Of a DNA stretch of 64,000 nucleotides, positions 49,735-58,600 are shown piece after piece (within the stretch, counting starts at the first letter, position 1; each line of letters opens with the position of its first letter). The notes below the pieces were generated by a model. The model was not told where the DNA came from. It saw only the letters and a program-made list of their open reading frames with translations, and ran no database searches. Position numbers and translations under genes: made by a program. This DNA is from a virus: the IMG/VR virus record IMGVR_UViG_3300020437_000003, positions 62,001 through 126,000 of that record; one strand, 5' to 3'.

Positions 49735-52700
49735 ATGGCAGAGCGGGTTTACTCTAAAATTAAATTTGTAGGACTGCACGCGCACAGTGTGGCTGGTTCT
49801 ATCTTTGATGCTATTGGATATCCACAGGATCATATGGATTTTGCATATGAGAACGGATGTGAAGCACTAGCACTAACAGATCACGGTAATATGAACGGGC
49901 TAGCTTATCAGGTGTTGCATGCCAAGAAAATGCAAGAGGCCGGTAAAGAGTTCAAGCCGATTTTTGGTTGTGAAGCATATTTCACTCCCTCCATTACAGA
50001 GTGGCGCGATGCCTATGAGCAAGCTATGGCAGACAAGAAGCGCGCCCGTTCAATCAAGAAAGACGCTCAATCTGGCGCTACCGTTGAGGACGAGGGCAAT
50101 AGTAAACAAGTTCAAGATATTTTACGTCGCCGGCGTCACCTTGTCCTGCTAGCGCAGAATCAAACTGGGCTGAACAATCTATTTAAGTTGGTATCCGAAT
50201 CATATCAACCGGAGAATTTTTACCGCTACCCACGTATTGACTATGCGCTATTGGAAAAGTACAATGAGGGCATCATCGCTTCTTCTGCTTGTCTTGGCGG
50301 GGTGTATGCAGGTAACTACTGGGAAAATCGAGAGGAAGGCGATGAAGCCGTGCTTGAAGCTATGCGTGAAACAACAGCACGTATGGTGGACATTTTCGGT
50401 GATCGCTGGTATGCCGAGATCCAGTGGAATAATATTAAAGAGCAACATGAATTGAACAAATATGTAATTCAAGTTGCCAAAGAGTTTGGCGTTGGACTGG
50501 TTTCTACAGCCGATAGCCATTACCCCAACCCTGACGCTTGGAAGGACCGTGAGCTTTACAAGCGTCTTGGTTGGCTTGGCAAAGGCACTCCATCTTGGGC
50601 TGAAGGCGAATCAGAGTTGCCAGATGGCGTCGAAGAGATTGGTTACGAGCTATACCCTAAGAATGGGGATCAGATGTGGGAGAGTTACAAGCAATACTCT
50701 AAGGAACAAGGTTTTGATTATGATGATGACTTGGTTTTGCAAAGTATTGAAGAAACGCACCGTATCGCCTTTGAGCGCATTGAAAAGTTTTTGCCGGATA
50801 ATACCGTTCGTTTGCCTGAATTCGTCGTTCCAGCAGGGTTTACGGCCACGCAAGCACTTGTAAACTATGCGCTTGAGGGACTAAAAGACAAAGGACTTCA
50901 TACAAACAAAGAATATACCGATCGTCTGCGTCAAGAACTCAACGTTATTGATGACCGAGGATTCTCAAAGTATTTCTTAACAATGAAGTCCATTGTTGAT
51001 GTGGCAACTGATATGATGCTCACAGGCCCCGGTCGAGGATCTGCTGCAGGTTCGTTAGTTGCATACGCTCTTAATATCACAACAGTTGACCCGATTAAAC
51101 ACGGACTGCTGTTCTCTCGGTTTTTGCGATCAGACGCAACAGACTATCCAGATATCGATTATGATGTGTCTGATAGTATGACCTTGAAGGAGAAGCTGGT
51201 CGAAATGTGGGGTGAGGACTGTGTTGCTCCCATTTCTAATTGGAATACTCTGCAACTCAAGTCACTGATCAAAGATATTTCAAAATTGTACAACATCGAA
51301 TTTACAGAAGTTAATACTGTAACCTCTATTATGATTCGAGAGGCTACACCCGCCGCTAAGCAGAAACACGGCATTCGAGCCGGTGTTTATAGTCCCACGT
51401 GGGAAGAGGTGATTGAATTCTCGCCAACATTGCGTGCATACCTTGATAAGTATCCAGCGGTTAAAACACACGTTGAAGGTCTGGTTGGTCAGGTTCGTTC
51501 TTGTTCTCGACATGCTGGCGGTGTGGTCATCGCAGAGGACCTTGATAAGAGTATGCCCTTAATTAATTCAGGCGGCGTCCGTCAGGCTCCGTGGGCTGAA
51601 GGTCAGAACGTCAGGCACCTCGAACCGATGGGATTTATTAAGTTCGACTTACTCGGTCTCTCTACGCTCAAGATGATGGAAGGTGCTATTTATCACATCC
51701 TCAAGCGTCATCACGGAGTTGAGGAGCCAACCTTCGCTCAAGTGCGCGAATATTACGAAAAGAACTTACACCCTGATGTAATCGATTTGAATGATCAGAA
51801 TGTGTATAAAAATATCTTTCATAAGGGTAAATGGGCAGGTATCTTCCAGTTCACAGAGCACGGAGCACAACAGTTCTGTACTCGAGTGAAGCCAACCAAC
51901 ATCATTGATGTGTCAGCTATCACATCTATTTATCGTCCGGGTCCACTAGCTGCTAATGTACACGACGAATATGTTGAGGCAAAGGAAAGCCCACACTATA
52001 TCCAGTATCTAAATGAAGACGCTCGCGAAATCACTGAGGAAACTTTTGGCTTTCTAATCTTTCAAGAACAGATTGCACTGCTTGCTCACAAGCTTGGCGG
52101 CTTAACACTTGATGAAGGTAATATGCTTCGTAAAGTGTTGACAAAGAAGGGTACGGGTAAAGGCTCAGTGAAGAATAAACTTCATAGTAAGTTTATTGAT
52201 GGATGCGTATCCAAGAAGATCCCACGAGATGAAGCGCAAGCTCTTTGGGATAAGTTTGAATATTTCTCTGGATACGGTTTCAATAAGTCTCACGCCGTAA
52301 GTTATTCAATTATCTCCTACCAGTGTGCTTGGCTATTCAACTACTACCCTGCTGAATGGATGGCAGCTTTCTTGGACAAAGAGCCAGAATCTCGTAAGGA
52401 AAAAGCAATCAACATTGCCAAGAAATATGGATTCGAGATTGCCGCCTTAGATATTAATAAATCTGGTACTGTCTGGGAGATTAGTGACGATGGTAAAACA
52501 CTTATTCAACCATTGACATCGATTAAGGGCCTAGGTATGGCAGCCATCGAGCAAGTGTTGGAAAATAGACCATTCATGAATGCCGAAGATCTTCTATTCC
52601 GCGAAGATATTTCGTATAGCAAACTCAATAAGAAAGCGCTCGATGCACTTTGCCGCGGCGGTGCACTAGACAATATTGTAGATGATCGTTTTACGGGACG

Positions 52701-53169
52701 TAAACATTTCTGGTCTGCTTGTATTGTTGAGCGTCCTAAGAACTTGAAGAAATTTAGCGAGAACATTGATATCTTTGCCCCCGAGGGTGACTTCTCTGAA
52801 GAGGAGATCATCCAGTTCAAAACCGAACTGATCGGTGTTTTCCCTATCAACCTCGTTATTTCTACAGAAACTATTGAAAAGCTTAAGGAAAAGTACATTC
52901 CACCCATCTCTGAATTTGATGAAGAGTTGCAAATTTGTTGGTTTATCCCACGTAAGATTGTTGAGAAGAAAACTAAGAATGGTAAACTTTATTGGATTAT
53001 TGAGGCGATTGACTCAAACAATGAACTAACTAGAATTAGGTGCTGGGGAGTTAAGCCTGATAAAGATCAAGTTCATATCAACAGACCTTATATGAGCCGG
53101 CTTGACTACAATGAGCAGTGGGGATTTTCCACTCGTTCTATTCGGCACAATTTTAGATTGTTAGGATAA
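49735..53169 (+). CDS. dnaE: DNA polymerase III alpha-type replicative polymerase (family C)
   Basis: A 1144-residue replicase. The PHP domain is at the N-terminus: LHAHS (His15, His17) and LTDHGN (Asp49, His50). Family C palm signatures include GPGRGSAAGSLVAY and the catalytic PDIDYD (Asp473, Asp475, Asp477). Further on come CSRHAGGVVIAED, FQFTEHGAQQF and GYGFNKSHAVSYS, which are all DnaE hallmarks. Length matches bacterial DnaE (1160). T4-type phages usually carry a family B polymerase, so this is a replacement. It has its own sigma70-type promoter (49676-49704). Clamp and loader genes were not seen in the window. Confidence 0.95.
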   Translation: MAERVYSKIKFVGLHAHSVAGSIFDAIGYPQDHMDFAYENGCEALALTDHGNMNGLAYQVLHAKKMQEAGKEFKPIFGCEAYFTPSITEWRDAYEQAMADKKRARSIKKDAQSGATVEDEGNSKQVQDILRRRRHLVLLAQNQTGLNNLFKLVSESYQPENFYRYPRIDYALLEKYNEGIIASSACLGGVYAGNYWENREEGDEAVLEAMRETTARMVDIFGDRWYAEIQWNNIKEQHELNKYVIQVAKEFGVGLVSTADSHYPNPDAWKDRELYKRLGWLGKGTPSWAEGESELPDGVEEIGYELYPKNGDQMWESYKQYSKEQGFDYDDDLVLQSIEETHRIAFERIEKFLPDNTVRLPEFVVPAGFTATQALVNYALEGLKDKGLHTNKEYTDRLRQELNVIDDRGFSKYFLTMKSIVDVATDMMLTGPGRGSAAGSLVAYALNITTVDPIKHGLLFSRFLRSDATDYPDIDYDVSDSMTLKEKLVEMWGEDCVAPISNWNTLQLKSLIKDISKLYNIEFTEVNTVTSIMIREATPAAKQKHGIRAGVYSPTWEEVIEFSPTLRAYLDKYPAVKTHVEGLVGQVRSCSRHAGGVVIAEDLDKSMPLINSGGVRQAPWAEGQNVRHLEPMGFIKFDLLGLSTLKMMEGAIYHILKRHHGVEEPTFAQVREYYEKNLHPDVIDLNDQNVYKNIFHKGKWAGIFQFTEHGAQQFCTRVKPTNIIDVSAITSIYRPGPLAANVHDEYVEAKESPHYIQYLNEDAREITEETFGFLIFQEQIALLAHKLGGLTLDEGNMLRKVLTKKGTGKGSVKNKLHSKFIDGCVSKKIPRDEAQALWDKFEYFSGYGFNKSHAVSYSIISYQCAWLFNYYPAEWMAAFLDKEPESRKEKAINIAKKYGFEIAALDINKSGTVWEISDDGKTLIQPLTSIKGLGMAAIEQVLENRPFMNAEDLLFREDISYSKLNKKALDALCRGGALDNIVDDRFTGRKHFWSACIVERPKNLKKFSENIDIFAPEGDFSEEEIIQFKTELIGVFPINLVISTETIEKLKEKYIPPISEFDEELQICWFIPRKIVEKKTKNGKLYWIIEAIDSNNELTRIRCWGVKPDKDQVHINRPYMSRLDYNEQWGFSTRSIRHNFRLLG

Positions 53170-53174
53170 AAAAT

Positions 53175-53777
53175 ATGAACGTAATGAGATATTATAGCCC
53201 GCTTCTCAAAGAGCCAGAGCTAAAAAATGAACCTGTCATTGTTAGGATTAATAAATTCGACGAAGCCACAGCAAAAGCTTTTTCAACAGCAATTATGAAG
53301 GCTCAAAACACAGGCCAGAACATAATACCAGTTATTATCGACAGTTATGGTGGTCAAGTTTATAGTTTGATGTCAATGATATCCGATATCAAACACTCCA
53401 AAGTTCCAGTGGCAACAATAGTTCAAGGCAAGGCGATGTCTTGCGGTGCTATATTGTTTAGTTTTGGTGCTGAAGGTCATAGATATATGGATCCTGATTC
53501 GACGCTTATGATTCATGATGTTAGTTCTATGGGCTGGGGCAAAGTCGAAGAGATTAAAGCATCTGCTGAGGAAACTGATCGTCTTAATACGAAGATATAT
53601 CATATGATGGCGGAAAACTGCGGTCATCACTCAGACTATTTTCTCGATATTGTGCACGATAAGGGGCATTCTGATTGGTTTTTAGAGCATGACGAGTGCC
53701 TGAAGCATAATTTAGCTAATCACAGCTACGTCCCAGACTTTAGTGTATCTATCAAGGTTGAATTTGGACTTCATTAA
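53175..53777 (+). CDS. ClpP-like serine protease 1
   Basis: A 200-residue protein of the ClpP/crotonase fold. IDSYGGQVYSLMSM (residues 56-69) forms the oxyanion strand, GKAMSCGAILFSFG places catalytic Ser at 89, and STLMIHDVSSMGWG places catalytic His at 114. The third member is unclear. The N-terminus is short and lacks a typical propeptide. It starts 5 bases after the polymerase stop. Together with the ClpP-like protein at 62839 the phage has two. T4 uses gp21 for the prohead, so these may act on other proteins or pair with a host Clp ATPase. Confidence 0.82.
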   Translation: MNVMRYYSPLLKEPELKNEPVIVRINKFDEATAKAFSTAIMKAQNTGQNIIPVIIDSYGGQVYSLMSMISDIKHSKVPVATIVQGKAMSCGAILFSFGAEGHRYMDPDSTLMIHDVSSMGWGKVEEIKASAEETDRLNTKIYHMMAENCGHHSDYFLDIVHDKGHSDWFLEHDECLKHNLANHSYVPDFSVSIKVEFGLH

Positions 53778-53786
53778 TCACTTAGC

Positions 53787-53794
53787 TCTACTTA
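53787..53794 (+). promoter_or_regulatory. Candidate late promoter motif TCTACTTA (weak variant)
   Basis: TCTACTTA lies 17 bases before the J-domain gene. This is the weakest match of the set. Confidence 0.2.
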
Positions 53795-53811
53795 TATATG
53801 AGGGCTAACAA

Positions 53812-54525
53812 GTGTCAAATATTGATATCATAAGATGGAAAAGACTTATTAACGAGTTGACATTTTTAAATGAAGAAGCTGAGTTAGTAGACTCTATAAT
53901 TTACGAGTATAATAAGCACTTTCAAGCTTATTACGAGGAATTTTGTAGAAGAAACAATATCGATATCGATAAATTGAATAGAGAAAATCACGATAAGATT
54001 ACGGAACTCTATTCAATAAATGAAGACAAAGAAACTGACGAGCAAAAAGTAATAGATATTGACCCCGAACACGATAACGAAAATTTACCTTCAACATTTG
54101 CAAATTCACCGAACAATAATAAACAAACTGAATATGAGATGACTCAAGAAGAGCTTGAGATGCACGAGTCATTTGTGAAGCTCTTTCGAGCGTTGGCATT
54201 AAAATTACATCCAGATAAGCTTAGTTCTTCCTTGACAACTGAAGAACGTGATGATATGATTGATATGTTCAATAAAGCTAAAGAAGCTTTAGATGAAAGA
54301 AAATATTTTGTGTTGCTTGATTTAGCTTCCAAGTTTAAAATTAAGAGTCCTAAAAATTATAAACAGCAAATCCGCTGGATGAAAAAAGAACTAAAAATGA
54401 TGAAAGAACAAGTTAGCAAAAAGAAAACAACATATAATTATTCATTCTCTGAATGCGAAACTGATGAACAGAAAGACAATCTGATTCGTAAGTTTATCAA
54501 ACATCTTTTCAATATAAACGTTTAG
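53812..54525 (+). CDS. J-domain (DnaJ-like) protein
   Basis: A 237-residue protein starting with GTG 53812, with GAGGG 8 bases upstream. Residues 1-110 are acidic and coiled. At residues 121-170 lies a J-domain: LFRALALKLHPDK (HPD at 133-135), then F-N-K-A-K-E-A-L and LLDLASKF. J-domains stimulate Hsp70 ATPase. The C-terminal 60 residues are basic and helical. The domain is C-terminal, as in some viral J proteins, and no Gly/Phe or zinc region follows. A TCTACTTA variant of the late motif (53787) lies upstream. It probably recruits host DnaK. Confidence 0.8.
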   Translation: MSNIDIIRWKRLINELTFLNEEAELVDSIIYEYNKHFQAYYEEFCRRNNIDIDKLNRENHDKITELYSINEDKETDEQKVIDIDPEHDNENLPSTFANSPNNNKQTEYEMTQEELEMHESFVKLFRALALKLHPDKLSSSLTTEERDDMIDMFNKAKEALDERKYFVLLDLASKFKIKSPKNYKQQIRWMKKELKMMKEQVSKKKTTYNYSFSECETDEQKDNLIRKFIKHLFNINV

Positions 54526-54533
54526 GAGGCAAC

Positions 54534-55520
54534 TTGATTACAGATATTGTTTTGGGCATACAGCACGGTGATGAGGGTAAAGGAAAGGTAACTCATCATT
54601 TACTTAAGAATGGCGACTACACACATTGCATACGCTTTAACGGTGGGTGTAACGCGGGCCACACTATCTTTCACAACGATAAGAAATTTGTTACCCACCA
54701 TATTCCAGCATCGGTATTCTTTGGGATCCCGGCGATCATTGGGCCCGGATGTGTGGTTAACATTGACAAGTTTCTTAAAGAGCTAAACTATCTAGCAGAA
54801 AACGGGATTGACATTGAGAACAATGTTAAGATTGCTAGAAACGCTCATATTATTACTAAAGAACACGTAACCGAAGATTCTAAAGACTATAAGATTGGCA
54901 CCACTAAGTCTGGTAATGGTCCTGCGTATAGAGATAAGTTTCACAGATCAGGTGTTCGTGCCGAGAACGTACCGCTGCTAGCTCCTTTTATTGTGGATAT
55001 GCAAGAAGAATTATACGGTGGTGAGGAATCAGTTATTCTAATGGAAGGGGCCCAAGGCTTTTGGCTTGATGTGGATTGGGGTGATTACCCATTTGTGACA
55101 AGTAGCAACTGTGGTGTTGGTGCAGCCATCAATAATGGGATTGATCCTCGATCAATTCGTAATGTGTGGGGTGTTGCAAAAGTTTACGAAACTTATGTTG
55201 GAATGAAAAAATTTCAGCCAGAAGACAAAATATTTGAGACTATTCAAAAAGCAGGTTCAGAATTTGGTGCAACGACCGGCCGCGTTCGGCAATGTAACTG
55301 GCTTGACTTTGAGAAACTTACTAGAGCTATTCGTATGAATGGAGTAAACAAGCTGATCTTTAATAAAGTTGATGTACTACGTGAAGTTAAAAGTTGGGGT
55401 ATGAAAAATCCAGACGCTTTCTTTGCTGATGGTGAAGACGGCTTTATGAAATTTATCACCGACAATGCCCCAGAATGTGTAGATGAAATTTTCTTCTCTG
55501 CATCCCCAAAAACTATTTGA
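54534..55520 (+). CDS. purA: Short adenylosuccinate synthetase
   Basis: A 328-residue enzyme that joins IMP and aspartate using GTP. TTG start at 54534 follows AGGAGG. IQHGDEGKGK places catalytic Asp13 in the GDEGKG loop, and GGCNAGHT carries His43. TTKSGNGPAYRDK and EGAQGFWLDVD match the IMP loops, FGATTGR lies before the specificity part, and NKVDVL the GTP site. It is about 100 residues shorter than bacterial PurA, similar to phage PurZ (diaminopurine synthesis), but keeps Asp13, which PurZ lacks. It therefore probably uses IMP. A sigma70 promoter starts at its stop. Confidence 0.85.
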   Translation: MITDIVLGIQHGDEGKGKVTHHLLKNGDYTHCIRFNGGCNAGHTIFHNDKKFVTHHIPASVFFGIPAIIGPGCVVNIDKFLKELNYLAENGIDIENNVKIARNAHIITKEHVTEDSKDYKIGTTKSGNGPAYRDKFHRSGVRAENVPLLAPFIVDMQEELYGGEESVILMEGAQGFWLDVDWGDYPFVTSSNCGVGAAINNGIDPRSIRNVWGVAKVYETYVGMKKFQPEDKIFETIQKAGSEFGATTGRVRQCNWLDFEKLTRAIRMNGVNKLIFNKVDVLREVKSWGMKNPDAFFADGEDGFMKFITDNAPECVDEIFFSASPKTI

Positions 55521-55545
55521 CTTCCCCGTCAATACTGATTATAAT
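55517..55545 (+). promoter_or_regulatory. Sigma70 promoter of the dUTPase and methyltransferase operon
   Basis: TTGACT (55517-55522), a 17-base spacer and perfect TATAAT (55540-55545) precede the gene at 55569. The -35 box overlaps the purA stop codon. All genes to 61658 follow without a terminator. Confidence 0.75.
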
Positions 55546-55568
55546 TTAGGTACACTTAGGAGGTAAAA

Positions 55569-55820
55569 GTGTCAAACGAAGACCAACGTATGCAATACGT
55601 TAAAGAATATATCCGTTCCCTTGTGGCAATTGAAGAAGCAATGGAGCCTTACAAAGAACAAAAGCGCGAACTCCGAGCTGAATTTAGGGAGAATGGCTGG
55701 CTTAGCACTGACGAAATTCGTGCTGCTGTGAAGGCATACCGTCTTTTTAAGGATAACGTGGACATTGATGAAGTCGTTGAAAACTTTAACATGTTTAGGG
55801 GAGGTCAAAATGATAATTGA
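55569..55820 (+). CDS. Small coiled-coil protein, weak resemblance to GapR/DUF2312
   Basis: An 83-residue protein starting with GTG 55569 behind AGGAGG, first gene of the transcript from the promoter at 55517. The product is helical: residues 5-45 form a coiled coil (YVKEYIRSLVAIEEAME) followed by ENGWLSTDEIRAAVKAYRLF, a pattern like the DNA-binding GapR/DUF2312 family (E-x-x-GF-x-x-K-x-x-R-K-x-x-x-L-R). The match is weak. It overlaps dUTPase by 11 bases. If GapR-like, it could act on overtwisted DNA near forks. Confidence 0.4.
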   Translation: MSNEDQRMQYVKEYIRSLVAIEEAMEPYKEQKRELRAEFRENGWLSTDEIRAAVKAYRLFKDNVDIDEVVENFNMFRGGQNDN

Positions 55821-56271
55821 GTATGCCCGTACACGTCCTGATGCACACGATCCACAGAGGGCCAATCCTTCTGACGCAGGGCTTGATGTTTTTTATTCAC
55901 CAGTAAACGAAGGACAAGCAATATCAGTAAATCCCGGTGAAAGTCGCATTATCCCTACAGGACTGCGATTCGGTATTCCACACGGGTATATGCTGGAGGT
56001 AAAGAATCGAAGCTCTGTGGCTTCTAAGCGCTCATTGCTTGTTGGTGCTTGTGTTATTGATTCTGGATATGATGGAGAGGTCTTTATCAATCTACACAAC
56101 GTCGGAAAAAGCCCACAGTTTTTACAGTCAGGCGACAAGATTGCACAAGTTGTAATGATTCCAGTTGTAAATTTTAGGGCCGTACACAGTACATCAGGTG
56201 ATTTGTATCGTAGTGCGATTACTATTAGCGATAGAGGTGATGGAGCCTTGGGGAGCACTGATGAGTCCTGA
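55810..56271 (+). CDS. dut: dUTPase
   Basis: A 153-residue enzyme starting at ATG 55810 behind GGAGG that hydrolyses dUTP to dUMP and PPi. All five trimeric dUTPase motifs are present: SDAGLDVF (1), NRSSVASKR (2), GACVIDSGYDGE (3), GDKIAQVV (4) and the C-terminal RGDGALGST (5, a variant of RGxGGFGS). Motif 2 has NRSS where PRSG is usual. It fits with ribonucleotide reductase in keeping dTTP up and uracil out of DNA. The final bases overlap the next gene by 11. Confidence 0.93.
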   Translation: MIIEYARTRPDAHDPQRANPSDAGLDVFYSPVNEGQAISVNPGESRIIPTGLRFGIPHGYMLEVKNRSSVASKRSLLVGACVIDSGYDGEVFINLHNVGKSPQFLQSGDKIAQVVMIPVVNFRAVHSTSGDLYRSAITISDRGDGALGSTDES

Positions 56272-56755
56272 GCAACGTTATCAAATGCTTTATGAGGAAT
56301 TGGCACAAGTCTGCAAAGAGGAAGGGTGGGGCGATCCTTTTAGTTACGCACGTAGCAAAGAAATCTATGCAGCTACAGTTCTAGGACATACGGTTGCCGA
56401 CACATTTTCTGGTGCCGATGCTGTCAATGCAGAGGGTCAGGAGGTAGAATACAAGTCTACTATTTCAAGTAAGTGTAAAGGTTCTTATACTGGCATCTCA
56501 GTTCAGTCATCTTGGCAAGAACAAAAGCGATATTTATTTGAAGAAAAGCTTGCAAAATACCCTGAACACTATTATAATAGGTTTAAAGACGGCAAGCTTG
56601 TTGAGTCTTGGAAAATGAGCGGCATTGATGTCTACAATATCTTGCTGCCGAAGCTTGAGCAAAAATACGATACTGTCTTAGATAAAAAAGATCCACGTCT
56701 AAGCGCAAACATTACGTGGTCTGAAATTCAACAATATGGGACAAAGGTAATTTAA
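56261..56755 (+). CDS. Possible PD-(D/E)XK-type endonuclease
   Basis: The chosen ATG at 56261 overlaps dUTPase by 11 bases. The 164-residue product has GADAVNAEGQEVEYKST at about residues 48-64, which fits a nuclease core with an early Asp followed by E-x-K after a turn. It is aromatic and charged elsewhere (EHYYNRFKDGK). It heads a tight run with a ParB-like protein and two DNA methyltransferases, which is why a restriction-type role is considered. The motif is short, so an unrelated protein is possible. I see no known recognition domain. Confidence 0.45.
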   Translation: MSPEQRYQMLYEELAQVCKEEGWGDPFSYARSKEIYAATVLGHTVADTFSGADAVNAEGQEVEYKSTISSKCKGSYTGISVQSSWQEQKRYLFEEKLAKYPEHYYNRFKDGKLVESWKMSGIDVYNILLPKLEQKYDTVLDKKDPRLSANITWSEIQQYGTKVI

Positions 56756-56756
56756 A

Positions 56757-57728
56757 ATGAGAGAACAAATTTACGATGATCTTAAAGGTAAGATTTCTAA
56801 TTTTGACATCCTATACACACAACTTGTACCCACAAGTTCACTAAAGTATAGTAAAAGCAAATCACAAATTAGATCTGCTGGTCATATGACGAGTAAAATT
56901 CCTGCTTATACGGCCACCTTTCGACAAGATGGTCCTAAAGCATTTCCTCCTGCATCAGTCCGCAAGCTGCCGGGTGGAGAATATGAGCTAAAAGATGGAA
57001 ATACACGAGCTTTAGCCGCAGAGGCTGCCGGAACACATTTATGGGTTAGCTGGTATCATGATACTCAGCTTACTCCTACTCCTGATGAGTGGGAAGATCT
57101 GCAGTTGCAATTTAACGATCACCCTAAAAGCTCACCTAACGCTTCACAAGATATTAAAGATTATCTTTGTCGTCAGCAATCGTCTGGGGCGATGACTTTA
57201 AAGGTTGGATTTGCCTACACTGGAAACGAAGACAAATATATCGAACAGGCTGTAGATATTTATCGGAAGAAACTGCCCAACGCTGGAAAGGAAAAAGATT
57301 GGTGGGTTCGCTCTATTGAGGGTTCCCTTAAAGGACACATTGGTGTGCGATATGAAACATACACTAAGAAGCAGCTTTTTGAAATGTACAAGACACTGCA
57401 TAACTTTTCAGGCACAAAGGTGGGCGAGATCTCAAGCGGCGAGGCAGTCTTCCCTTTTATGAACTTGAGTCATACAAATCCAAATGTTATTGGTTTCATC
57501 GCGTCTAAGGCTATGGATAATTTAAACATCACTTATACATTAATATATTGTGTGGGTAATATGGCTGGCAAGAATGATGCTAAGCTAAAAGCTGAAAGAC
57601 AAAAGGTTCTTGATTGGGCAAAGAAAGTATCTAAGCATTATGGCTGGAACATTAATGTATACTTTGCGCCACAAATTAAGAGTGGCACAAACAAAGAAAA
57701 TATGTACCAACTTAAAACCACACCATGA
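56757..57728 (+). CDS. ParB-like N-terminal domain protein
   Basis: A 323-residue protein starting 1 base after the previous stop. Residues 15-110 match the ParB/Srx N-terminal domain plan: LVPTSSLKYS at the start, then GGEYELKDGNTRALAAEAAG (the D-G-N-x-R-x-x-A box) and WVSWYHD. ParB-type domains bind CTP or act as nucleases. The C-terminal 200 residues are unfamiliar, mixed alpha/beta and rich in Lys. ParB-like domains are often found beside phage DNA methyltransferases, as here. The next gene starts 4 bases before its stop. Confidence 0.7.
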   Translation: MREQIYDDLKGKISNFDILYTQLVPTSSLKYSKSKSQIRSAGHMTSKIPAYTATFRQDGPKAFPPASVRKLPGGEYELKDGNTRALAAEAAGTHLWVSWYHDTQLTPTPDEWEDLQLQFNDHPKSSPNASQDIKDYLCRQQSSGAMTLKVGFAYTGNEDKYIEQAVDIYRKKLPNAGKEKDWWVRSIEGSLKGHIGVRYETYTKKQLFEMYKTLHNFSGTKVGEISSGEAVFPFMNLSHTNPNVIGFIASKAMDNLNITYTLIYCVGNMAGKNDAKLKAERQKVLDWAKKVSKHYGWNINVYFAPQIKSGTNKENMYQLKTTP

Positions 57729-58600
57729 ACAGTATAGTCTTTAAACATCAAGAAGGTCTACAGTTTCTGTCGGATATACCCGATAACTCTGTAGATCTAA
57801 TCTTGACAGACCCGCCTTATATCACATCGCGTGATTCAGGTATGGACAAGTGGGTTAATCATATCGCTAAACAAGATACATCTGGCTCCGTCAATGTAAT
57901 GACTGAGAAGGATTGGAATGAGTATAAGACCACTGAACAATGGAATCAGTGGTTTGAAAACTCAAATGTTGATGTATTAAAGCGTCCAAATGCCTTGAAG
58001 AAAATGAAAGCAGACTTTCTTAAGTATGGTAGCATCTATGGTAAAAAATATGCTGTTAAAACCAACTACGGTAAATGGGATTCAGAATTTACGATGGAGC
58101 AGCTTGAGCTATTTGTAAAGCATTTTTATCGCATTCTTCGTCCCGGTGGCACGTGTATTATGTTTTTTGATTTGTGGAAGATTACCAACCTCAAGGACAT
58201 GCTTGAGGGCGAGAAGTTTAAGCAAATAAGAATGATTGAGTGGTTGAAAACAAACCCGCAACCGATCAACAGCAAAGTTAATTATCTTACAAACTGTAGA
58301 GAGATTGCGTTACTCGGCATTAAAAAATCTAAGCCCACATTCAATAGTAAGTATGACAAGGGGGTATACGAATACCCATTGCAGGGCGGTAAAGATCGCT
58401 TTCACCCTACACAGAAAAGTCTACCACTGTTCGAGGATTTGATCAAGAAACACTCGAATGAGGGTGATACTGTATTAGATTGCTTTGCCGGCTCTGCCAC
58501 CACTGCAATTGCTGCGATGAGAAATAATCGTAACTTTATTGGTTGCGAGATGGATGAAACATATTATATTAAATCTATGGAGAGAATAAAAAATGGATAA
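57725..58600 (+). CDS. DNA methyltransferase (beta class, N6/N4 type)
   Basis: A 291-residue enzyme that methylates adenine or cytosine amino groups with S-adenosylmethionine. The catalytic DPPY motif is at residues 29-32 (LTDPPYITS), then RPGGTCIMFF, PTQKSLPLF (the HPTQKP-type motif) and DCFAGSATT (the SAM-binding motif I, variant of D-P-F-x-G-S-G-T-T) near residue 265. With DPPY before the SAM loop it belongs to the beta class. It overlaps the ParB-like gene by 4 bases and the Dam-like gene by 8. The recognition sequence is unknown. Confidence 0.88.
   Translation: MNSIVFKHQEGLQFLSDIPDNSVDLILTDPPYITSRDSGMDKWVNHIAKQDTSGSVNVMTEKDWNEYKTTEQWNQWFENSNVDVLKRPNALKKMKADFLKYGSIYGKKYAVKTNYGKWDSEFTMEQLELFVKHFYRILRPGGTCIMFFDLWKITNLKDMLEGEKFKQIRMIEWLKTNPQPINSKVNYLTNCREIALLGIKKSKPTFNSKYDKGVYEYPLQGGKDRFHPTQKSLPLFEDLIKKHSNEGDTVLDCFAGSATTAIAAMRNNRNFIGCEMDETYYIKSMERIKNG

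Noticed and set aside
54534-55520. PurZ (diaminopurine, Z-genome) identity for the short adenylosuccinate synthetase
   Set aside because: Asp13 in GDEGKG is kept, whereas PurZ replaces it, and no DatZ, MazZ or similar gene was seen in the window. Kept only as a test in the purine finding.
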